Source: an uncultured Eubacteriales bacterium (GTDB taxonomy: Bacteria > Bacillota > Clostridia > Christensenellales > CAG-917). From it: DNA of 10,624 bases. Within the stretch, counting starts at the first letter, position 1, and each line of letters starts with the position of its first letter. Made by a program: the position numbers and the translations under genes. Positions 1 through 5,200 of the stretch are shown piece by piece. The stretch spans positions 1 through 10,624 of the forward strand of contig URTQ01000041.1 of the NCBI GenBank assembly GCA_900550855.1, read 5' to 3'. A model generated the notes under the pieces. That model was not told the DNA's origin, did no database searches, and worked only from the letters and a program-made list of their open reading frames with translations.

Positions 1-2
1 AT

Positions 3-15
3 AAGGCTTCGCCTT
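3..15. repeat. small hairpin at left edge
   Basis: The sequence reads AAGGC-TTC-GCCTT, a perfect 5-bp stem with a 3-nt loop. No T-run follows on either strand within the window, so it is not a convincing intrinsic terminator as seen. It may be the end of a longer element cut by the window edge. Confidence 0.4.
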
Positions 16-20
16 GCAAA

Positions 21-55
21 ATTATTAATTATTAATTATTCATTATTAATTAACT
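21..55. repeat. AT-rich heptamer tandem repeat
   Basis: Consecutive 7-nt units read ATTATTA, ATTATTA, ATTATTC, ATTATTA and then a degenerate ATTAACT. The tract contains only A and T apart from the C bases at 41 and 54. It lies upstream of the dnaD promoter and could be a simple repeat, the end of a dispersed intergenic element, or an A/T-rich upstream element. No coding potential is seen here. Confidence 0.6.
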
Positions 56-130
56 TCAAAACCTTATTTGTCACCGAATTTTCATTTAAGCACAACATAT
101 TGTCTTTTGAAAATCATTCGAAATTTTGCG

Positions 131-159
131 TTGGCGGTCGGTTTTTTTTGTGCTATGAT
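131..159 (+). promoter_or_regulatory. sigma-A-type promoter for the dnaD operon
   Basis: The -35 candidate TTGGCG (131-136) is followed by a 17-nt spacer and TATGAT (154-159). TGC directly precedes the -10, giving an extended -10 (TGn). The predicted transcript start is near 166, which leaves a leader of about 22 nt before the GTG at 188. Because the promoter lies inside any coding extension upstream of 188, it argues against an earlier start. Confidence 0.65.
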
Positions 160-173
160 TATACGCTGTATAG

Positions 174-179
174 AAGGAG
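174..179 (+). promoter_or_regulatory. Shine-Dalgarno site deciding the dnaD GTG start
   Basis: AAGGAG lies 8 nt before GTG at 188-190. It is the only good ribosome-binding site near the 5' end of this frame. It therefore selects the GTG start over the open TTG at 68, which has no such site. Confidence 0.8.
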
Positions 180-187
180 TTAGAATC

Positions 188-1633
188 GTGGGTTTTGCAA
201 AATTTCAAAGCGACTTTTTGATGGAAACGTTTACGCTCGTGGATAATCTGTTTATCAACGAGCATTTGCCCTATTGCGACGAAAAGCAAATCAAGGTTTA
301 TCTTTACGGTTTGTATCTTTGTATGACGCCGCAAAAGGAAAACAGCGTGCAGGAACTTTGCGCGCGTTTGGATATGACGGAAGCGGAAATCGTGTCTGCG
401 TATTCGTATTTCGAGGATATGGGACTTGTGCAAATCGTGAGTAAGCAACCGCTCGAAGTGCAGTATCTGAGCCTCAAACACTCTATGCAAACGCCCAAGA
501 AATACAAGAGCGAAAAGTGGAACGATTTTAACGCGCACCTTCAACAACTTTTCCCCGAACGTATGCTCACGCCAAACGAGTATAACGAGTACTATATGTT
601 CCTCGACGAGAGCAAGATCGAGCAAGACGCAATGCTTATGATTGTGCAGTACTGCATCAATTTGAAGGGTATGAGCGTGAGATATCCCTACATACTCACG
701 GTTGCGCGCAACTGGGCGGCGGACGGCGTTCGCACTGCGCAGGACGTTGAAAACAAACTTTCCGAATACGACCAACAATCCGAGCAGATGCAAAAAGTGC
801 TCGTCGCGCTCGGCAGAAAGGGCGGGGCGGAACTGGAAGAAAAGCAAATGCTTCTCAAATGGACTCGCAGTTGGGGATACGAACTCGACGCGGTGCTTGC
901 GGCGGCAAAGACGCTCAAAGGCGCAAAGAATTTCAAAAAACTCGACGCTAAACTCGACGAATTTTATCGTATGTCCATATTCACGGCAGAGGAAATGAAC
1001 GACTATCAGGCGCACCGCGAGTATCTCAAAGACATTGCCGTTGCGGTCAACAAGAATCTCGGCATTTATTACGAGTCGTTCGAACACGAAATCGAGGTGT
1101 ACATTGCGGTTTGGACGGCAAAGGGATTCGACCTCGAAGCACTCACCAAAATCGCGCACCATTGCTTTATATCCAGCGTGCGCACCCTCGACGGTATGAA
1201 CAACATCGTCGAAAAATTCTACAAGCAAGGACTTCTCACCGCAAAGAGTATCGACGAATATATGCTTTCGCAAATCGAACTCGACGGCAAAATCAAGCAA
1301 ATCATCGAGGCGAGCGGCAGAACTCGCGCGGTTACGACGCAGGATAGGGAATACTACCGCACTTGGAACGTCACTTGGGGATTCTCGGACGACGTCATTA
1401 TGTACGCGGCAAAGCAGGCGGAAGGCAAGACCTATCCCACCCCGTTCGTCAATCAGTTGCTCTCTACCTACAAGGCAAACGGCATAACGACGGTAGAGCA
1501 GGCAAAGAAATTCGCGCCGTTGCAAAGCGGTCAAAAGACGAGAGAAAAGACGTTCGACGAGCGCGCGTACTCGCAAGAGGAACTCAAAAGCGTGATAACG
1601 AGTATAGACAGTTTGAAGGACATCGAGTGGTGA
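188..1633 (+). CDS. dnaD: DnaD-domain primosome protein with multiple C-terminal repeats
   Basis: A 481-aa protein expected to act in helicase recruitment during primosome assembly at replication origins or restart sites. Residues about 8-95 resemble the DnaD winged-helix domain (VDNLFINEHLPYC, then KVYLYGLYLC and a YFEDMGLV segment). The C-terminal-type DnaD repeat follows at about 131-191, with Y168-x3-V172-x3-W176, matching the YxxxIxxxW DNA-contact motif of this family. Three more segments (about 216-266, 297-351 and 387-436) repeat the same pattern of a Trp/Gly-Phe/Tyr helix, an Ala-rich helix and a final glycine/Thr turn, with weaker versions of the motif. Known DnaD proteins are about 230 aa, so this one is roughly twice that length. 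The stop codon is one nt before the next gene's ATG, indicating translational coupling with the helicase loader. The assignment to the DnaD family is firm; the count of four repeats is my own alignment by eye. Confidence 0.88.
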   Translation: MGFAKFQSDFLMETFTLVDNLFINEHLPYCDEKQIKVYLYGLYLCMTPQKENSVQELCARLDMTEAEIVSAYSYFEDMGLVQIVSKQPLEVQYLSLKHSMQTPKKYKSEKWNDFNAHLQQLFPERMLTPNEYNEYYMFLDESKIEQDAMLMIVQYCINLKGMSVRYPYILTVARNWAADGVRTAQDVENKLSEYDQQSEQMQKVLVALGRKGGAELEEKQMLLKWTRSWGYELDAVLAAAKTLKGAKNFKKLDAKLDEFYRMSIFTAEEMNDYQAHREYLKDIAVAVNKNLGIYYESFEHEIEVYIAVWTAKGFDLEALTKIAHHCFISSVRTLDGMNNIVEKFYKQGLLTAKSIDEYMLSQIELDGKIKQIIEASGRTRAVTTQDREYYRTWNVTWGFSDDVIMYAAKQAEGKTYPTPFVNQLLSTYKANGITTVEQAKKFAPLQSGQKTREKTFDERAYSQEELKSVITSIDSLKDIEW

Positions 1634-1634
1634 T

Positions 1635-2552
1635 ATGAAACAAAGAGTTATGCAAAAAACGCTTTCAGAGCGTCAAAAACAGATAGAGGCGCAACAAGCC
1701 GCCGCGCGTGCGCTTGCGCAAAAGGCGTTTTCGATTGAGGAAATAGCAAAGGCGAACAAAGCGTACATCGACGCCGAATTTGCCGCTATGGCGAGCGGCG
1801 ACGACAAGTCGAAAACGGCGGAAAAAGCGCACGAAAAGTATAGAAAAACTCTCGAAAAATACGGTTTTTCCGAAAAGGATTTCGAGAGCAAACCCTCTTG
1901 TCCGCTTTGCGACGACACGGGCTACGCAAACGGCAAAGTCTGCTCGTGCGTATGGGATTTGTACGTCGAAAACCTCAAAAAAGAGTGCCAAATCGACGAA
2001 AGAGCAAAGTTCTCGTTCGAGGATTGCGACCTCAAAAAGATACGCGACGATGCGCAAAGAAAAGCCACGAGCGCGCTTTACGATTCGATGAAAAAGTACG
2101 TTGCCAAATTCCCGACGTCAAAGTGCAAAACTTTGGTGTTTTCGGGCGGCGTAGGCACGGGCAAAACCTGCCTTGCAAGCGCAATGGCGCGAGCAATCGT
2201 CGAAAAAGGCTATTCCGTGCAGTTTTTGAGCGCGTACGAGTTCTGCTCGCTTATGCTCAAAGTTCACACTTCGCCCATATCCGAGCGCAACGCGCTTTTA
2301 AGCGATACGCTCTCTTGCGATTTGCTCGTAATCGACGACCTCGGCACAGAGCCTATGCTCAAAAACGTAACTGTCGAATATCTGCTTCTTACGTTGGAAG
2401 AAAGACAATCCAAAGGACTTGCCACTGTAATCACAACGAATTTGAGCGGCGAAAACATATTGAATCGTTACGGCGAGCGCATTTATTCGAGATTGAGCCA
2501 CAAGCAATACTCGATGATAATTCAAATGCAAGGCAACGATTTGCGCCTTTGA
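1635..2552 (+). CDS. DnaC/DnaI-type helicase loader ATPase
   Basis: A 305-aa AAA+ protein expected to load the replicative helicase onto DNA. The N-terminal half is helical and charged. It ends in a cysteine cluster, C89-x2-C92-x10-C103-x-C105, that matches the zinc-binding region of DnaI-like loaders. The ATPase core has a Walker A GGVGTGKT (171-178), a Walker B LLVIDDLG (230-237), a sensor-1 TTN (267-269) and conserved arginines in RYGERIYSRL (278-287). The start ATG at 1635 follows the dnaD stop by one nt. AGGA at 1617-1620 is somewhat distant, so translation is probably coupled; ATG at 1650 is an alternative start. Symbols are ambiguous (dnaI in Bacillus, dnaC in E. coli), so none is given. 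IstB-type transposon helpers share the fold, but no transposase is adjacent and the DnaD neighbour favours a chromosomal loader. Confidence 0.92.
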   Translation: MKQRVMQKTLSERQKQIEAQQAAARALAQKAFSIEEIAKANKAYIDAEFAAMASGDDKSKTAEKAHEKYRKTLEKYGFSEKDFESKPSCPLCDDTGYANGKVCSCVWDLYVENLKKECQIDERAKFSFEDCDLKKIRDDAQRKATSALYDSMKKYVAKFPTSKCKTLVFSGGVGTGKTCLASAMARAIVEKGYSVQFLSAYEFCSLMLKVHTSPISERNALLSDTLSCDLLVIDDLGTEPMLKNVTVEYLLLTLEERQSKGLATVITTNLSGENILNRYGERIYSRLSHKQYSMIIQMQGNDLRL

Positions 2553-2623
2553 AAAGTGCCGAATTTGAAACGTATATAGCGACTTTCAAGGGAATTATCG
2601 CTGTCGAAACGACAATATATTGC

Positions 2624-2651
2624 CTTTGAAGCAATCGGCTTCGAAGTTTTT
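2624..2651 (+). terminator. intrinsic terminator of the dnaD-loader operon
   Basis: A 9-bp stem (2624-2632 with 2638-2646, one G-U pair) has a 5-nt AATCG loop and is followed directly by five T residues (2647-2651). It lies 71 nt after the loader stop codon and before the glycosylase promoter. The 2553-2623 stretch otherwise holds only short palindromes (GTCG-AAA-CGAC at 2603-2613 and CAATATATTG at 2613-2622). Confidence 0.75.
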
Positions 2652-2662
2652 GAAAATAATTA

Positions 2663-2668
2663 TATAAT
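2663..2668 (+). promoter_or_regulatory. consensus -10 box of the glycosylase gene
   Basis: A perfect TATAAT ends 6 nt before the A of the ATG at 2675, so transcription would start at or very close to the start codon. The -35 at the proper distance (TTCGAA, 2640-2645) is poor and overlaps the terminator stem. There is no Shine-Dalgarno sequence between this box and the ATG. A leaderless transcript is the simplest reading. Confidence 0.5.
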
Positions 2669-2674
2669 CGTCAA

Positions 2675-3163
2675 ATGAATATGCGCCATATAAAACACCC
2701 GTTTCCCGCCGTTGTTGACTCGAAGTCGAGGATTCTCATTCTCGGCAGCGTTCCGTCAATCAAATCGGTGGAAAACAATTTTTATTATATGCACCCCAAA
2801 AACCGCTTTTGGAAAGTGCTTTCGGCGATTTTCGGCGTTGATTTGTACTCGGCGACCGTTGACGAGCGTATCTCGTTTTTGCGTGAAAACAAAATCGCGC
2901 TTTACGACAGCGTGGAAGAGTGCGACATCGAAGCGAGCAAGGACAGCGCAATTTCAAACGTCGTGCCTGCCGACATCCCGTCGCTGGTTGCAAAAAGCGA
3001 GATTTCGCATATCTATTGCAACGGAAAAGCCTCTTTGCACTATCTTTTGTCCGCATATCCCGAGTACGAAGGCATAACGACGCTTTTGCCGTCCACAAGT
3101 CCTGCGAACGCGCAGTTCTCGCTCGAAAAACTTATCGAGGCGTGGAAAGTCATTCTCGAATGA
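2675..3163 (+). CDS. family-6 DNA-deoxyinosine (hypoxanthine) glycosylase
   Basis: A 162-aa member of the uracil-DNA glycosylase superfamily, expected to excise deaminated bases (hypoxanthine, perhaps uracil) in base-excision repair. The N-terminal motif ILGSVPS (22-28) and the YYMHPKNRFW block (37-46, with N43) form the active-site signature of this group. ALYDSVEECDIEASKDSAI (75-93) and LPSTSPANA (138-146) match its later conserved blocks. The length is normal for a single-domain member. The start is uncertain between ATG 2675 and ATG 2681 (residue 3), and neither has a Shine-Dalgarno site. The gene stands alone between a terminator and its own terminator. The related Mug/TDG mismatch glycosylases are an alternative name, but the PKNRFW and PSTSPANA blocks favour the hypoxanthine family. 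Confidence 0.85.
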   Translation: MNMRHIKHPFPAVVDSKSRILILGSVPSIKSVENNFYYMHPKNRFWKVLSAIFGVDLYSATVDERISFLRENKIALYDSVEECDIEASKDSAISNVVPADIPSLVAKSEISHIYCNGKASLHYLLSAYPEYEGITTLLPSTSPANAQFSLEKLIEAWKVILE

Positions 3164-3172
3164 CTTTTTTTT
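3146..3172 (+). terminator. intrinsic terminator overlapping the glycosylase stop codon
   Basis: AAAGTCATT (3146-3154) pairs perfectly with AATGACTTT (3159-3167) across a CTCG loop, and the T-run continues to 3172 (8 T in total). The TGA stop at 3161-3163 lies in the descending arm. The last codons are therefore part of the terminator, and a ribosome reaching the stop would cover the hairpin. Confidence 0.85.
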
Positions 3173-3217
3173 GTTTTTTCCGACTTTGAAAATATCGTAC
3201 AAATGCAAGATTCGGTA

Positions 3218-3246
3218 TTGAAATTAATACTATTTTAATATATAAT
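3218..3246 (+). promoter_or_regulatory. strong sigma-A promoter of the sugar symporter gene
   Basis: TTGAAA (3218-3223) and a perfect TATAAT (3241-3246) are separated by exactly 17 nt. The predicted start is near 3253, leaving a leader of about 36 nt. Direct repeats with 11-bp phasing overlap the spacer and -10 (see the separate entry), so the promoter is likely regulated. Confidence 0.8.
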
Positions 3247-3253
3247 TAATATA
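3224..3253 (+). repeat. three 11-bp-phased direct repeats in the symporter promoter
   Basis: TTAATACT (3224-3231), TTAATATA (3235-3242) and TTAATATA (3246-3253) begin exactly 11 nt apart. A weaker TCAATATT follows at 3256-3263. They span the promoter spacer, the -10 box and the start site, a position where a bound protein would block polymerase. Chance repetition in AT-rich DNA remains possible. Confidence 0.4.
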
Positions 3254-3276
3254 CATCAATATTCGCGCGTTTGCGC

Positions 3277-3283
3277 AAAGGGA
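3277..3283 (+). promoter_or_regulatory. Shine-Dalgarno site deciding the symporter start
   Basis: AAAGGGA lies 5 nt before ATG 3289. An upstream in-frame TTG at 3271 would place this site inside the gene and has no binding site of its own. Confidence 0.75.
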
Positions 3284-3288
3284 AAATT

Positions 3289-4977
3289 ATGGCAGATTTG
3301 ATGAACAAAAAAGAGAAAAAGGCAGGTGCTTTGACCGCAAATATGTGGATTTACGCTCTCGGACTTATGGGCATAAATCTCGGCATCGGTCTTATCAACA
3401 GTTATCAGGCGGAATTTTTCAACAAAATTCTTCAAGCGGATTTGATGGCTGTTGCAGGCATTATTCTGGCGGCGAAGTTTATAAGCATAGTTGCGGACTT
3501 CGTCATCGGAAACCTCATCGACAGAGCGAATTTCAAGGCAGGCAAAATGCGCCCGTGGATTCTGTTTTCGGCGTTTCCGCTTGCAATTCTGACGATGATT
3601 TCGTTTGTGTACATTCCGTTTTCGTCCAACGCAGGCAGATATATTTACATAATCTTCGTCGTTGTGCTTTGGAACATCTCGATGACAATGGCGGACATTC
3701 CCTCGCAAGGTATGCTTTCGCTCATTTCAAAGAGCAGTGAAGAAGTCAACAACGCGGCAGGTCTTGGCAACACGCTCAAATCCGTTGCGCTTGCCGCCCC
3801 CGGCGTGTTCGTAAGTTTCGTGTGCATACTCACAGGCTCGGACGGCGCGGTCGGCAAAACCGAATACCTCATCACCGCAGGCATAATGGCAGGGCTTGGA
3901 CTCATATTCCAACTTCTTATGTACTTCAAGTGCAAAGAGGTCGTCAAGTCCAACACTTCGGCGGGTATGAGTTTCAAAGAGATGTTCAGGGAACTCAAAA
4001 ACAACAAGATGTTGCTCATCGTTTTTGGGACGTACATTCTCGGCTTCGGCAGAAACATCGGTCTCGGCATTGCGGTGCAGGCAACTTGCATACTTATTCG
4101 CGATGGCATCGACCTTTCCTTTATCGGTATGGGTACGCTTTACGGCGACGCGTGCAGTTGGGCAATCGGCATTACGAGCGCGATTTCCTCAATGGTTACA
4201 ATCGTCCTTAACCCCGTCATAAACAAGAAACTCGGCGAAAAGAAGTACTTTATGGTCGCAGGTTTCTACGGCTTTGCGGTTACGCTTATTTCAACGCTCA
4301 TTTACACGCTCAGTCCGAGCGGCGGCTTCGGAAGAAGCATTTGGGCAATCTGGATTTATCAATTCTTCCTCGGCTTCGCATACGGACCTAACGGCTACTT
4401 GCCTATGGTTATGACTGCCGACATCGTGGACTATCAAGAGTGGAAGACTGGCAAACGCACCGAAGGCACGCAGTTTGCAATCCTTTCGATGTCCAACAAA
4501 CTTTCCAACGCGCTCTCGGTGTCGCTGGGTATATTGTTTATCGGTGCAATCGGCTACGACGCGGCAAAATACGCAGAAGTGTCGCAGTTCGGCGTGCAAG
4601 GCAGTGCGGAAAATCTGCAAGCAATCGCAGGTTACGTCACCGACGGTATGCAAAACAAAGCGTGGATCGTCTACTTCTTGCTTCCCGGACTTTGTATGCT
4701 TGCAAGTTCGCTTTTGATGTTCTTCTACAAGATAGACGAAAAGACGAAGAAGCAAATGCGCGAAGAACTGGCAATCCGCAGAGCGGAAAACGAAGCGGCG
4801 CAAATCGTCGAGGACGAGGAATGTTCCGAAAACTGCGCCGAGTGCGACAAAGAATGCGATTCGAGAATAGAAGACGCGCAAGAAGAAACGGAAAAGCCGT
4901 TTGAAGAAGCACTCGCCGAGCATTACGAAGAAGAATTGAGCGAAGTCGACGATTCGACGACGGATAAGGAAGAATAA
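3289..4977 (+). CDS. GPH/MelB-type sugar:cation symporter
   Basis: A 562-aa membrane protein of the glycoside-pentoside-hexuronide branch of the major facilitator superfamily, with about 12 hydrophobic segments between residues 18 and 480. Family marks are the loop DRANFKAGKMRPW (78-90) after helix II, DIP at 136-138 in helix IV (the MelB sugar-site Asp), and DIVDYQEWKTGKRTEG (378-393) late in the protein. Aligned by eye to Salmonella MelB, the cation-site D59 corresponds to D70, but D55 corresponds to S66 and the sugar-site D19 to N30. Residues 481-562 form a long, acidic cytoplasmic tail with a C-x3-C-x2-C-x3-C cluster (512-523). ATG 3289 is chosen because AAAGGGA at 3277-3283 precedes it by 5 nt. 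The convergent GH27 gene makes alpha-galactosides a likely substrate, which is an inference from context. Confidence 0.88.
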   Translation: MADLMNKKEKKAGALTANMWIYALGLMGINLGIGLINSYQAEFFNKILQADLMAVAGIILAAKFISIVADFVIGNLIDRANFKAGKMRPWILFSAFPLAILTMISFVYIPFSSNAGRYIYIIFVVVLWNISMTMADIPSQGMLSLISKSSEEVNNAAGLGNTLKSVALAAPGVFVSFVCILTGSDGAVGKTEYLITAGIMAGLGLIFQLLMYFKCKEVVKSNTSAGMSFKEMFRELKNNKMLLIVFGTYILGFGRNIGLGIAVQATCILIRDGIDLSFIGMGTLYGDACSWAIGITSAISSMVTIVLNPVINKKLGEKKYFMVAGFYGFAVTLISTLIYTLSPSGGFGRSIWAIWIYQFFLGFAYGPNGYLPMVMTADIVDYQEWKTGKRTEGTQFAILSMSNKLSNALSVSLGILFIGAIGYDAAKYAEVSQFGVQGSAENLQAIAGYVTDGMQNKAWIVYFLLPGLCMLASSLLMFFYKIDEKTKKQMREELAIRRAENEAAQIVEDEECSENCAECDKECDSRIEDAQEETEKPFEEALAEHYEEELSEVDDSTTDKEE

Positions 4978-5047
4978 AACGAATCGAATAGATTGCGTGA
5001 TATTTTACTGAAAATTCAACTTCAAACAATTTGAACTTTCTTAAAAC

Positions 5048-5075
5048 CAAAGCCCCCGAAAAATCGGGGGCTTTG
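5048..5075. terminator. strong hairpin terminator between the convergent genes
   Basis: A perfect 12-bp stem (5048-5059 with 5064-5075) closes an AAAA loop and has five consecutive G-C pairs at its core. On the plus strand the TTT lies inside the stem end and is followed by a T-poor tail. On the minus strand TTTT follows shortly after the stem (from 5046 downwards). It lies 70 nt past the symporter stop and 125 nt past the galactosidase stop, so it probably ends transcription from both sides. Confidence 0.8.
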
Positions 5076-5104
5076 CTATTTGTGAATAAGTTTTATGCAA
5101 CGAT

Positions 5105-5187
5105 TATTGCAATACGTCTTTAATGTTCTTTTTGAAAATGTGTTGGCATTATTGCAAGGCTATATTGCGTTTCGCTATCGCAATGCC
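5105..5187. repeat. cluster of TTGCAA-type palindromes and a hairpin
   Basis: TATTGCAATA (5105-5114) is a perfect 10-bp palindrome. Farther right, ATTGCG (5164-5169) pairs with CGCAAT (5179-5184), and flanking GGC (5158-5160) pairs with GCC (5185-5187) across a 3-nt bulge. No T-run follows on either strand. Function is unknown; it lies in the 3' untranslated region of the galactosidase transcript. Confidence 0.4.
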
Positions 5188-5200
5188 GTTTTCAACAGCG

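Noticed and set aside
68..187. An N-terminal extension of dnaD from TTG at 68
   Set aside because: It overlaps the promoter, lacks a Shine-Dalgarno site and adds residues not seen in DnaD proteins; GTG 188 has AAGGAG at the right distance.
86..1576. A 496-aa open frame on the minus strand, opposite dnaD
   Set aside because: It is a codon-bias shadow: the plus-strand frame shows clear DnaD features, and the minus frame is rich in Arg, His, Phe and Val with no recognisable domain or start signal.
1635..2552. Reading the loader as an IstB transposition helper
   Set aside because: No transposase or inverted repeats are nearby, and the coupled DnaD gene and DnaI-like cysteine cluster point to a helicase loader.
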